Source of the DNA: Argopecten irradians
Taxonomy: Eukaryota > Mollusca > Bivalvia > Pectinida > Pectinidae
DNA length: 64,000 nucleotides
NCBI RefSeq assembly: GCF_041381155.1
Contig: NC_091142.1
Span: 10,101,340-10,165,339, forward strand
Reading direction: 5' to 3'
Positions 36,356-48,466 of the stretch are shown here, in pieces. Every line of letters starts with the position of its first letter. Position 1 is the stretch's first letter. Position numbers and translations under genes: made by a program. Under the pieces are notes generated by a model. That model had not been told where the DNA came from, did not search any database, and was given only the letters and a program-made list of their open reading frames with translations.

Positions 36356-39300
36356 ATGGTTCCCGTATTTGATGTTATACGTGCATTAGCCCTTGTGGCA
36401 GGGTTTGCAGTCAGTCAGGTGGATAGGAAGACTGCAATGTTTGCAGACATGGCATTCACATCGTGGTTCGGAGTCGGAGCTATCTTCTTTCCACAATTTT
36501 TTATGGGCCAGCAGGTGCGTTGTGTCCCGAAAGTACAATGTCGAAACTGACACACTCCCGTAGGCCTAGACTGCAATATATTTTAAACATTTGAACATTT
36601 AAACTTTGTGATGTTTTGTGTACTTTTGACGGCTTTAAACATGCTCTGAATTTGATGTAGAACTCGCCCCACCACAACAACAACAACCTTCACTCACATA
36701 CACAAACAAGTCCCATACTGATCTCCCTGATGCCTTCCCATTTCGGTTTTTTTGGGGCCACCACTCTGGTTGTAGGGATTTCAAAGCCTAAAACAGTATA
36801 AATCAATCATTTAAATGTAATTATTTATAAAATGAAAGAAATTATTATGAGTGAACTTCCAGATGCACAATTTATGTACTTATAAAAGGGGATATTTTTA
36901 AATTATTTTACTACCACTATGAGAGTCGATCGCGACTGGTCAGCTTTTTTTCCCCTTCTTTCTTTTTCTTTCTTTCTTTACAAGTTTATGTTTTCATTGG
37001 TTTATTCATTATTTTTCATATACGAATATATCTAAGCTTACATTTAAATCTTATATTTCACAATCTCTCCTTTCTAGTTTATCCAATGATCCCTTCTTTC
37101 CTTCCCATTAATTCTTTGTTTTATTTTGCTCCCTCCTCCCTCTCTATCAAAACAACTCAACAAGGTAATTATACTGACGAATGAAAGAATGGCAGAGTGA
37201 AAGATGTGATAACTATATTCACATTTCATGATTGTATGATTAATGTAAAATTGATAAATTGTTTGACAAAATATAAAAAATTATTAAAAAGAAAATTACT
37301 ACTAAATGAGAGTCGACTGGTCAGCGGTTTTTTTTTTTAATCAAATGTTATTTTCCTTACTTAGTCACTAATAGTGTCATTATATAATGTTTCAAAAGTG
37401 TCTTGTTGTGCTATACCTCTTTACATTGCTCGAGTAATTATTTTCATGCTATCATTTTTAAATATTAATATATATTATTGTTACTGATAGAATGCCAAGC
37501 TTGTGTGCTCGTTCTATCTGGAATTTATTGTGTAATAATAATAACTTTTCATTTTCTATTCTACACAGCTGTTCAGTGACAAGACTATTAAGGATCCTGA
37601 TAACATCTTGATTTACCGCATCTTTGGTGTCCATATTTTGGCACCCATGTTGCTGTGGTACTCCTGCCGAAAGTCTAGAGATGAAAGTGTCATTGGAGCT
37701 ATGCTTTGGACTAGATCACTGGTAATTTTAACACATTTAGTTTTGAGATGGAAAGAAAGTGATTTTTTTCTTAGTATAAGTTATAACATGAGAGGAGGAT
37801 ATGTAGCAGCTCAGTCAGACTGGAATTCGAAGCGGGACCCTCTGAATGCTATCTAGAAGTCTCCACCGATTGAGCATCGATGATTGGCTTAATCCAATCC
37901 CACTTCAGAGTTATAATTACACATTTTGAAAATAATCAATAGAAGTTTTTTGAAAACTAGTGAATATTGTCATGGAGATATATGATGCCACTGAACTAGT
38001 GCTGATGATCATTTATCATCAAAACATATTTTCGGTCATATGACAAAGGGACTAATTCATGTAACATATGGTAAAATTTGCGGGACTATTGTTTCAATTG
38101 GTGATGAAATGACTCTAAAATATGATATATCTTGGCTGCACTAATGTCATTTCATCAGTTACATTCCATCACCAATGGAGATACTAGTCCCGCACAATCG
38201 GTTATCATATTTACATGGTCCCATGCATTGACATACATGATAATATATACTGATTACAAACAACATGTATATAAGGTGTAATTATTTGTTACAGCTATAA
38301 GTACTGGTTTTTTTTATTCCAGGGTCTGTTCCCAATGCTGATGGTGATGTTGTATGGACATTTTACATATGCCAAGACGTTCACCGATAGAGTAAGTACT
38401 TGTGGATAAAAAATATCATCAAATATTAGCCTGAACATAGTGGTAACTTATTCACCTCTGAAACTTTAATGAACTGTTCAAGCTTTTCAATCAGAAGAGT
38501 TCAAATGAATCTTCAGGGGTGAATTTATTCTGTATTTTTTAGTGTCTTAATAACTCAATTAAAGGGATTGGTTAAAATCTTCATTTCAATCAATAATAGT
38601 AAAAACAAAGTAACAGACAAAAAATCAACAAGTTCCATTAAATGAGGGTCATTTACTAGATGGAAATATTCTAAATAATTGATGTTTGAATTTTGTCTAA
38701 ATAAACCTCTTATTTTAATATTCAATACAAAGTAACATTAGTTACAGAATTTCAATAAATGTGACTGGTCATTAAACAATATTAGTAATTGTTTCTAAAT
38801 CAAGATAAATTAAAAAAAAAATTGATAGTACATATAAAAGTATACAAATGGTATTTATAAGTTTAATTTTATCAATTATGATATTTTGTACATTTTCATT
38901 TGATTTTGTTTTTTGTAGCACATGTGGTTTTTTATCCTGTTCGTCGGCTGTACCTTTGTGTCCAATGTCGCTCAGTTGCTGAGAACCAAGCCATCTGTTG
39001 GCAGACGAGAACAGAAAGGACCCGTCAGTGTTGTCCTACGACTTGAATTCCTGCTTATGTTCATTTTAGGTTTGGCATCTATGGCTTTCCCGAAGCAATG
39101 TCTGACTTCAATTGTAAGTATTTGGAGTCAGAGAACAAGTTTACGCAGTAGCTGCTTGTTATGTCAAATTAGTTGAAAACCATATTGTGATACCCCTATA
39201 CAATCGTTTCTATATATAAACTCTATGAACAAAAATGTCAATAAATGAACTGTTCCGTCGAGCAGTCCAAAGAACTGTTTAAATTGACGGTTAAAATGTG

Positions 39301-42300
39301 CTGTTGGACTGGAGTGACGTCACAAATACAATTCATGACTTCAATGTATCCACTGGGTGTTCGGGCAACAGATGATTTGTTGGACCCTCACACAAACTTG
39401 TTGTCTTTGGGTCCAACAAATTGTCTGTTGCCCTCACCCCCAGTCAACAACTGTGTACTGTTAAATCAACATAGTTTCGTCACGACTTAATTTTGCAATC
39501 TAGACTTCTGGAGTCCTACTTTACTTGTATTTCAAACAAAGATTTATTTTTGTGATATCTTATAGTGAAATTAATCACACATGGAATTTAATTGGTTCAC
39601 ATTAGACTGATAAATTAATTTTTAAAAAAATTGGCTACAACCAACCAATGATCAGCCAACAAGCATATGAGATACTCCATCCTCTTTATTATTTCTACAT
39701 AGAATTTAGTGATGTCAAATATTAATTGATTATAATACCAGGTTATCTGTAAAATAATCGCATCAGAACTTTCTTTTTATTATAACTTTAGATTAAATGC
39801 TAAGTATAGTACTGTAACTTCCTTACCTGTGTTACATCTATGTAATGAGAATTGTCTATCATAGAAAGGAAAATGTTGCTTTTTTTAAGCCAGTAAAGTA
39901 TTTTGTATAACAAATCCAGGGGTAGTCCGAATGATTCTGACTATATCTATCCGCTTTTTATATACTGACGTGGGCGGATGATAGTCAGAAGTCCGTGCTC
40001 TTTCAAAACGCCAAAAGTCAGCGACCCTCACCAGGGTCGCTAGTTTTTCAATGTTTTCTCTTTTCAGGTTTCATGTGATTTTTTGACAATTGCATAGTTT
40101 GATAGAAAAATGATTTTTACACTACCTTGACATGTTGAAAAAGGTAAATTATATCTCTCAGCGTGCAACTTGTGGTATTTCTTTGAGACTTCTCAAATTT
40201 CCCGGCTAGATCATCCATATTGGTTGAAGTTATCACATGATTAAAATCTTGCCGGAAGTCAAGGGATATCCTTTTCATCAATGCATTTTTAACCTTCATT
40301 TTCTGACGTCACTCAAATTCTCGCGAGATTGGTTTTGGCAGCCATATACAAATAACGTGCTGAAAATGACGAAGTCCGAAGAAACTGGAGGAAATGCATT
40401 TGTTAACAGTCGTTTACACATATAATTGATATGGAAGGTAGTGTAAAAATAATTTTTCTATCGAACTATGCAATTGTCAAAAAATCACATGAAACCTGAA
40501 AAGAGAAAACCTTGAAAAACTAGCGACCCTGGTGAGGGTCGCTGACTTTTGGCGTTTTGAAAGAGCACAGACTTCTGACTATCATCCGCCCACGTCAGTA
40601 TATAAAAAGCGGATAGATAGTCAGAATCATTCGGACTAAGCCAGGGGTTTCATTATCTTTCAGGAGAGGCAGTAGAATTGCAATTTCAGGGGATACTTTT
40701 CAATACCATCTAATGTAATTTAGCCCAAATCAGGTGGTACCACAGCCAGGTTCAACCAGCAAAGAGTACCAGGTACCGCCTGATATTAAAACCCCTGCAA
40801 AGCCTATTTTTGAAACATTTGTACTCCTTTGGTTTTCTTCGTGTATATGATTACTTGAACACGCAAATATATTTTAGCATGGTGCCTTCATGATAAATAC
40901 TATAAATTATTTAACTCTATTTACAGATTGCTGATCCAAAGAACTTCCAGCTACACCTTGAGCGATTATTTGGTGCCATTAGCTTCAGTCAGATTTTCTT
41001 GGCCTGGTTTGCCCTGAGCTTCAGAGATAATGAGGACAGAAGAAGATATTTCTGCATGAAGCTCACAGTAAGTTATCCTCAAATATTCATTTTCAAGTGT
41101 ACACGGAACGGAAAATTATATTTTGATATGTTATTTTGTTTGATCTCCTGACAAGAATTTTGAAAACCACATCAAAATCGGCCGCTTCAGTACCGAGATA
41201 CCGCCTTCCGAAGTGCTCGATTTTTACCTGTATAACGACTGCTAATCAGGGTATCGGCCGCTCACCCTGATTTGGGGAATAACCGGATGTGACGTCATGA
41301 GGACAACGGCAGTGTGAGCTGTACATGTTTGGTTGTGGAGTTATAGCACAAAGGTGGACATATATATATTTCTGAAATGGGGTTACGAGAATTTTACCAA
41401 TATATATACAGTTATGATGACGATTTTATCATATTATATTTACAGGGTTCGCACAGGCTTGAAAAGGCCTTGAATTTTGAGTGTCTGCCTTGAAAGGCCT
41501 TGAAATTGATATAAGGCCTTGAAAGGCCTTGAAAAATGGTCGTATAGCCTTGAAAACATAATTATAGGCCTTGAATTTACTTAATCTATCACAGACATCT
41601 TCTAATTTTGGTGGTTAATTGCAGAAAAATCGTTAAAAATTTTCTTAACCCTTACCACGCTTATCACGGCATATTGACAACAAAATGAAAATGACGTTTG
41701 TGGAATCTCTAGAATGTACCACCTGTTATCGGTAATATGATACTCGGAACACATCTGGTTTTTTCACTATCTAATAAAAGAAGAATCAGGGTCTCCTGTG
41801 GGTTTGTTATTTATGAGGGGTTAAGTAATAATAAGATATAGATAGATAACTGAGCTGGATCAGTCAGCATCACTAGCCGGCTACAAAAACATGGCGGGGA
41901 GCCTGGCTATCGTCAGAAGGTGAGGACAATAATGATGACTGCATTTTAATATCATTTTAAATTCTGACAGTGAATTGGATTAGTTTAATGGTTTTCTTTA
42001 GATATTGTTCAAGGCAATTCATAGTTAAAGATCGGCAATTTGAGATGGTAAAATCATAGTTAAATATCGGTATTTTGAGACGGTACAATCTCCAAAAAGA
42101 TCGGGACCTTCTTACAGATGTTGAGATAGGGTGAGAGAGGGATGGTTATGAGTTAGATATAGCGATGTATGGGAAAATTAGAGGAATTGAAGCATCTGTA
42201 ATGTCAAGCTTGTTCAAGCAAATTGAAGTTATAACGGAAGACTAAGAGCATGGCTTTCTAGTTTTTATTTGACAATGATGTGATGGTTAGATTGAAATTT

Positions 42301-45300
42301 CTCAAATTATTTATTCACTTAAAACTGTCTGCAAATTCGTCAGATATCATCAATATAAAGGATTAATGCGAGAAGAATGAAAGAAACATTTTTATTTTCC
42401 TGTCAATATGAAATTCTTATGTTTATAATATGGCTATAAGGGCCTTGAATTTTATCATCAAAGGCCTTGAAAAGGCCTTGAAAAGCCTTGAATTTCATAT
42501 CTTGATTTCTGTATGAACCTTGTATTAGGAAATATTGCAACTGAAATTTATGTATAATCTGTCTAAAGGCATCACCTTGTGTACCTTGTGTAAACTTTTA
42601 TATATGCACGACTTGAGAGTTTGAAGTTATAATATAAAATTCATTTATAGCTATAACGTGTTTCTCTTCCCCTTTAAGCTATATATGTTGACATGTGTTA
42701 TTTAAACAATCTTCAACAGTACATTTATTGATCATATAGATTATCATTTTTGGTATCATGTAATGATCGATATTGACCAAGAATTGGATATCCGAAATCT
42801 AGTAACTATCAGAAATATCAAAATTCTGACATTGTGCATTATATTTGCATTGTTCTTTCTCGACATGTCATTTGTAAATAATTTTGCAGTTTCTATTATA
42901 AAGATACATATACATGTAACCAGAAACATTTATGATGTACAAATGTATACATGGGTGTTTCTGAAGTATATACATGTAGTGCTTGATACACTTGTTATAT
43001 GTTACGTACAAACAGTATATTTTACTTTTATTTACAAATATGACATTATACAACAATAACATGATGGTCTATCGCTAACTTACCTGTGGACTGATATTAT
43101 GATACGTGACGTGTGCTAATCGACAAAGCGTGACTGGTCACTAAACACCTTTCTTACGTATCCCCCTCATTAGCCAGGGTTGACTATGCAGTATAGTTAC
43201 TGCGGTATACAGGTATAGAGATTAACGCAGCATGACATTGGCTATTCGGAAGTATTCTGATTTTGATTCTTGATATCTGCTATTTGTATTAGACATAGAC
43301 ATCTTCAGCTTGTCTGACCCGTGCATGATTTATTTTTCAAGTAAAGACACTAATGAATGAACTTAAGCGAAATATCACCTAGTCGTCAGATGTGTGAAAG
43401 CTGAATGTATTTCGTCAAAAAACAATTAGATTGGAAAATATCACTCCGTCTAAATTCTAAATATTTGTTACGGTTTTCAAAACTTGGTATATAGAATTAA
43501 ATTCACCAAATCACAGTAGAATTAAATGACAAACATATTTACTGGTAATTTAGCAATGATATTAAATGTGAATTATAGGGATGGGTATCGCGAAAAATTT
43601 TGTATCGCGATACATCATAAGTGTATTATGATACGTATCATGATATTTTGGTATTATTTTTGTACAAAAAGAATTGCATGTTTTTTTCTGTCAATCACCT
43701 AAATAGAGTATGGTATAAATGTTTTGTCAATATATCACTTTTATTCTTGTTTTTATCTAAAAAATGCGAGATAATGTCTGTGTTACTTCCGCTCGATGTT
43801 TTGCAAACACTTACTACTGGACGGGACTCAGTAGCTGGGTGATGGTGACGCAAGTGAGTCGTCAGGTTCCTTGTTCCGCCACTACATTTAACGATTGCCG
43901 TACACAATCGACATCAAGCGATGCTTTCCTCGCTATTTCTTTCCCCTTTACGTACTATAAGGCCAAAATGCTGCCATACAACCGCTTTAGCTTGGGATTT
44001 TTTACAAGGTTATCATTCGTGCTTATGAAGGTCGCCATTTTGAAACGTTACTAAGCACAAGATCAATCATAATCTACGTATAATAACATCCCAAAAATCC
44101 ATCTTAACCTATACATTTGTCTGAAATGTTGTTAAAATATATATTTCAGTTTAAATTTTTATACAAATTCTCATTTTAAAAATATTTCCCGTCAAAAACA
44201 AAATTTTCACGGAAATATACGGAAAATCCCCGAATGATTCCGAGTGAACCGATACAACTAAATCGTACCGCGATACGTATCGTTTTCAAATTGAACCTGG
44301 ATATGTCGGTATACCGATAATACCGTGCACCACTAGTGAATTAAGTCACACAAACGATTTCAGACATAACACAATTAGTAGATGCACTTGCACATATGCA
44401 AAAAATTCTTTTAGAATCGTACTTTAAGTCGTATGGGCAGGTTTTATGAAAAAGTCAGAATTTTGTGAAGTGGGTTCAAGGATTTATTTGACCAGTAGTA
44501 TAGACATTAGACGACCCGAGTCAGGTTTTGGGTAACATAAGACGACCCAAGTCGGGTTTTGGGTAACATAATCAAGAACATATACGTCCTTGATATCATA
44601 TTCATGTATGTATATATGGTTCCAAACGCCTCAGATATACAACGTTCATGGGTTATTATGTACATTTTATTGTGTATAATTATGCAGTAATCGCGCAGAG
44701 ATGTTCATTTATCTACGACAGGTACATCAATATATGTATGGTATAAATCCCTACATTTGTATTTCCAAGCGTATTTCAAATTCATATCTGTGATTGAGAT
44801 AATATTAAATAGGTATTGGACATGTACAAAGGTATTTGTGTCTTCAAAATCGATGTTTACAAACAGATAGTTTATATTAGATGGCAGACACCGAATATCG
44901 CCACTCTAACTTATGCGAGTAGAGTCGATCCCATTGTCCTCGTGACGTCACAGGTCAGGGGTCCCGAATCGGGGTCAGTGGCTTGGGGCTTCAGGTGTGT
45001 TATAGAGAAAAGTCGCATTATCTCTAATACCGTAATTGCTATGAGACTCGTACTTTCCCCATTCTTAATTTTATCCAATGATGCATTGATCAAGCCTTAT
45101 ATACCAAACCATTCCGTGTACACTTTAAGTTAATTTAAATGTGACTGAAAATTTGTAGGGCTTTCCAATGTTATTTTTGTATGAGTTAACCAAAAATATA
45201 TTCATTAGATAATGAGCACAAAACAAATTAAAGCCCTGAAAAGGATTTTTCTCAAATTGCATTATTATTCTTACACATTTTAGGACTAGTATACAAATAA

Positions 45301-45689
45301 ATTTTATAAAAGGCTAATCCAAATTTGTTTCTATTAAGTGCCTTCAATGTTAAGTGCTACAATTTGTTTAGTGCCCTTAATGGGTTGAAAAGTTTCATTA
45401 AAATTGGTCATTTGTTTTTCCAGAAATCTAGACAAAAAATAACAATAATTTAAAAAGAAGAAAAAAAAAGAAAACATTATTTTCTTTATTGTTGTAGTGT
45501 ACATTACTCGGCCTAGGATGTGTAGCCTGTGCCTTCTACGATGGAACACTTAATGCAGAGCGACTCCGAGTATTCCTGCTCTGGGCAATTCCATCAGTCC
45601 TGCCTGCAGTTGGGCTCTACCTCTTGTCCGAGGGCGATCGTGCCACTTTGACCTCCAAGACATACTACACAAGGTCAAAAGCTTCATAG
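36356..45689 (+). CDS. Multi-pass membrane protein, six exons, internally duplicated
   Basis: Coding exons: 36356-36514, 37569-37721, 38323-38391, 38919-39113, 40927-41067, 45498-45689 (stop TAG). Every junction has GT/AG with good context and every intron is phase 0, giving 302 aa. The protein is very hydrophobic. Residues about 30-150 and 160-290 align as two related halves of four likely membrane helices each, with shared landmarks: a helix ending in FP (P46 and P185), a DP.N loop (DPDN in exon 2, DPKN in exon 5), RIFG or RLFG, and an RD pair. A further hydrophobic stretch, VIRALALVAGFAV, lies at residues 7-19. The start is the first ATG of exon 1 and begins this hydrophobic segment. I do not recognise the family and assign no function. 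Introns 4 and 5 are enlarged by transposons. The 3' untranslated region and any non-coding first exon are not resolved. Confidence 0.88.
36895..37340. repeat. Intron 1 direct repeat around a CTTT-rich tract
   Basis: ATGAGAGTCGA...GACTGGTCAGC followed by a T run occurs at about 36918-36952 and again at about 37306-37340, in the same direction, with a TTTCTTTCTTTC microsatellite (about 36955-36980) just inside the first copy. The first copy has a small extra TCGCGA insert. The block may be the footprint of an insertion or a local duplication. Confidence 0.6.
37808..37915 (-). mobile_element. tRNA-SINE fragment in intron 2
   Basis: On the minus strand there are eroded A and B boxes (GCTCAATCGGTGGAG and GCTTCGAATTCC) and the ATTGGCTTAATCCAATCC flank (plus strand) seen in the copies at 27.8 and 29.3 kb. 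Confidence 0.6.
38048..38222. mobile_element. Imperfect fold-back element in intron 2
   Basis: GGGACTAATTCATGTAACAT at the left pairs with TTACATGGTCCC at the right, and further in GCGGGACTATT...GGTGATG pairs with CATCACCAATGG...GTCCCGC. The arms are about 70 bp with mismatches around a short AT-rich centre. No coding capacity. Confidence 0.65.
39923..40638. mobile_element. Long-TIR DNA element in intron 4 (about 205-bp TIRs)
   Basis: Left TIR 39923-40128 and right TIR 40435-40638 are nearly identical inverted copies that differ by a few substitutions and a 2-bp gap. Each begins TAGTCCGAATGATTCTGAC and contains a small hairpin (GCGACCCT to AGGGTCGC). The word CCAGGGGT stands just outside both ends (39916-39923 and 40641-40648), consistent with a 7-8 bp target duplication, though two or three extra bases lie at the right. 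The 306-bp centre has no transposase. The element lies wholly inside the intron. Confidence 0.88.
41443..42522. mobile_element. Eroded hAT-like element with CCTTGAAA repeats, intron 5
   Basis: The left end CAGGGTTCGCACAG is an imperfect inverse of the right end CTGTATGAACCTTG. Just inside both ends are clusters of GGCCTTGAAA words (41455-41580 and 42440-42500), a subterminal arrangement usual for hAT-type elements. No transposase frame remains. Target duplication is not clear. Confidence 0.65.
43576..44335. mobile_element. hAT-type transposon copy with 8-bp target duplication, intron 5
   Basis: GTGAATTA flanks both sides exactly (43568-43575 and 44336-44343), the 8-bp duplication made by hAT transposases. 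The ends TAGGGATGGGTATCG and the inverse of TAGTGGTGCACGGTAT are loosely inverted, and TATCG-type words cluster at both ends. The interior keeps a BED-finger relic on the minus strand. At 760 bp it is an internally deleted, non-autonomous copy. Confidence 0.85.
43695..43980 (-). pseudogene. BED zinc-finger relic of a hAT transposase
   Basis: The minus-strand frame reads CRLC, then IVKCSGGTRNLTTHLRHHHP, the Cys-Cys and His-His pattern of a BED finger, the DNA-binding head of many hAT transposases. One in-frame TGA sits just before the first cysteine, and no ATG precedes the open part. The catalytic region is absent, so this is a broken N-terminal piece. Confidence 0.75.
44509..44570. repeat. 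31-bp tandem duplication in intron 5
   Basis: AGACGACCCRAGTCRGGTTT followed by TGGGTAACATA is present twice in direct succession with two differences. Confidence 0.9.
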
Positions 45690-46811
45690 TGTGACAGTGA
45701 CAGCATATAAATGTATTCCCACATTTTTGCACAGTTAACAAATTTGGCTGTCTTGTATTTCCCCCCAAAAATTTATTCCCAATTGAAAATATTAATGTTT
45801 TGAAGTGACAGACATTTAAATATGTTTGATAAAGGGTTTGATTTTTGAGCAATCTGTAAAAAAAATCACTATTTATCAATTCTAGCATTTTGGATACCAA
45901 AACAGCAAATATTAGGAGGAAAAAAACCTACCACATAATTGTGGTATGGTACCATATATGGGAGATAACTCTATGCACAAGTTCAGACGGGAGGACCCAC
46001 AGCACTATTAGAGTACAGGGATATGGTATAAGGAAGAAAACTACACAGCAGCAATGTTACAGGCAGCATTCATTGAAATAAGTGCAATGTTAATTTTCAG
46101 GGGAATTTTTCTGTTGGTTTTTACATGCTAAGTGCAAATGTTCGTCTCTTTACCCTAGCAGCTTTGGCGAGTATCAAAAGTTAGATCTAAATTATTATGA
46201 GGACTTTTTCAAAGGACTTGATGACTTTTTTTTTTTTTTTTTTGTAAATTTCCAAAGTACTGTACATTTTACAAAAATAATTTATCTTCTCAATTTACTA
46301 GTTTTTATTTTCAAAAGGTCCCTTATAAGTCTCCTTATGTGAAAAAAGTCTTGACAACGATGATACAACGAATGTAGTGTTTTTGATTCTCTACATTTGC
46401 TTATGTATGATAAACCATGTTTTTACAAATCAATTTTCCTGGTCTTCACCGATTGTTTATTAACCTTTTATATCATTGTAAATATATTCTCTTAGAAACA
46501 ACTTACTTCCATGCTGTAAAAGATTTTGATATGTTTTGATGGAATTCACGATTTTATTTTTACAATTGACCTTTCTTTAGCTTATATATTTTACAATTTT
46601 TACCTGTGAAGATATTGAATATCACACAAATTGTTTATGTATACAGTGTATAACAAATTAATACAGTGCTGCTAGTAGTATCAACATGATGAAATTATAG
46701 TATATTTTGAGTGTGTGTGCTGTCACTTTGTAAATAATCATTGTATCAATTCATTGTCATTTCTTCTCAATGTATTTAGTGGTCAAATATAAAATGATAT
46801 AATTTGCATAC
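45690..46811 (+). other. Probable 3' untranslated and downstream region of the membrane-protein gene
   Basis: No coding signal after the stop codon. A T18 run lies at about 46216-46233. No AATAAA could be assigned to the gene with confidence; the nearest good candidates are farther down (47259-47264 and about 47425). Confidence 0.45.
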
Positions 46812-47042
46812 TACAGTTATCTGCCCTTGTGGGTAGCCTAGGTATTAATTGTGACTTTGTGTGTTTGTGATTGGCTGGGGTTTTTTATTAGTTTAATATC
46901 CTATTAACAGCCAGGGTCATGTAAGGATGTGCCAGCACTGCCAGGTTTGTTGGTTGAGGATACAGAGAAAATGATGTAAATTGCACAAACAAAATAATAA
47001 TGTAACCATGGATACCTACACACAAGGGAGGTAACTCTGTAA
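46812..47042. mobile_element. GGGAGRTAACTC-family MITE split by a SINE tail
   Basis: The left end AGTTATCTGCCCTTGTGGGT and the right end ACACACAAGGGAGGTAACTC are inverted copies. The left interior word TTAATTGTGACTTTGTGTG corresponds to the TGTGACGTCA region of the copy at 26.1 kb. About 90 bp of unrelated sequence (46878-46965) interrupts it. Confidence 0.7.
46878..46965 (-). mobile_element. SINE 3'-tail fragment nested in the MITE
   Basis: On the minus strand it reads AACCTGGCAG, then TCCTTACATGACCCTGGCTG, then TTAATAGGATATTAAAC, a tail I associate with mollusc SINEs. A related, more diverged tail is on the plus strand at 52870-52913. Confidence 0.6.
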
Positions 47043-47125
47043 TTACCTACAAGGGAGATAACTCTGTAACTACCCACAAGGGAGGTAACTCTATAACTAC
47101 CCACAAGGGAGGCTACTCTGTAATA
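47012..47125. repeat. Four tandem copies of the MITE end (about 29 bp)
   Basis: CTACCCACAAGGGAGGTAAC followed by TCTGTAA recurs four times in a row with small changes. The unit is the terminal repeat of the MITE family, so the array grew from the right end of the element at 46812-47042. Confidence 0.85.
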
Positions 47126-48458
47126 TGTGAAGACAGAAGAGTATTATTCATTGGCAAGAATTGGCTAACTACTAGATGAAGCTCAACTGATCTGATCATC
47201 ATTCAAAGGTTATATAATCAATTTATTAAGTAATTAATTATTTATATAAACTGATTGTAAATAAAGAAAATTATCTACATAAGTGGAGCAGTCTAATGGT
47301 ATATACATGTACCTTGTAATTCATGGGAAATTACCAAATAGGCTCTGGAAAACGATCAATTCTGTATTTTGATGAAATTGCCATATTTTAATCAAAAATA
47401 TGATACAACTGTATCTCATGTTGTAATAAAGGATTGTAGTATGTGTTTCCGACTTTTACTTTAATATTAAAGTGGACAGTCGGGCAAGGATGGCTAATGT
47501 CGGTAAAAATGGTGTGAATGTATCCAGTATAATTTCTTATGAAATGGAAAAATAAAATCTCTCTTCAAAATCTGTCTGCGTGCGAAGAAATTAATTTAAA
47601 GTATGGGAATTCTAAAACGTCCTCCCGGCTCACGATATCCGTTGTTACATTTCCACACAGCCTCGCTTTCAATGCTTTCAACTTTTCTTTACTTAAATGG
47701 TCAGAACTGGGAAACGTAAGCAGAACTTGACCGTTGTATTAATATGTGAGAACTTTTGGAAGGCCAATGAACGCATTTAGACTGGTTTTCTTTGCCCGAC
47801 TATTCACTTTAAACTATAATATTACTGGGACCCTACTTGCAGTGAAGGAACAGTAGTTGTGCTTTGGAAAAAATTAATGGTTGCATCTCATGAAAGACAT
47901 TATTTCCACAAAAACAAAACAGCACAATCATAAAGTTTTCATCAGTAGATCTAGACATTCGGAAATCTGGACGCACAGTAGAACACAATCACAACTACTA
48001 TTCTGTCACAACTACTGGTTGGGTCCCAGTACTAGTGAAGTAATCAATGGTGTGATTTGAACTGAAGCCGACCGGTGCAATAGCATGAAAAAAAGCACGG
48101 GCGCTTAATTAATATGACCAGATTTGGGCAAATCTTTCACAAAATTATTGCATAAATAAGACATTTATAAAGCAAAAGAATCAAAAAGAGAAATCTTAAC
48201 GTTTTTCTTAATTTCAGTCTGTATTTAAATTTTTGTTCAGATATTCTTTTTTCGCGTGGAAATTGGAGGCTACATGTAAGGGAAGTAACTCTAATAAGAT
48301 ATCGTTTCTATAAAAATGGCATAAATGAAGATAAGCATACACGTGCGTGTTTCGGGTAGTCTTATTCAGTTGACTTTATCATTTGAATTTCATGTGCGGC
48401 TGCAGAGAGAATGTCTTTAAACAATAAGAAAACAAATCTTTCTCTAAATATTTTAAAT
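47126..48458. other. Intergenic DNA between two convergent genes
   Basis: No gene was recognised. AATAAA words at 47259-47264 and near 47425 could end the membrane-protein transcript. A single GGGAAGTAACTCTAA word lies at about 48279. Confidence 0.5.
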
Positions 48459-48464
48459 TTTATT
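48459..48464 (-). terminator. Poly(A) signal AATAAA just after the stop codon
   Basis: On the minus strand the stop TAA of the 244-aa gene is followed two bases later by AATAAA. If used, cleavage would leave a 3' untranslated region of only a few tens of bases. A more distal site is equally possible. Confidence 0.4.
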
Positions 48465-48466
48465 CT

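Noticed and set aside
44816..45133. 105-codon frame as an extra exon of the membrane protein
   Set aside because: Exon 5 (ending 41067) joins exon 6 (45498) in phase 0 with good sites. The frame has no acceptor with a suitable phase and no hydrophobic character.
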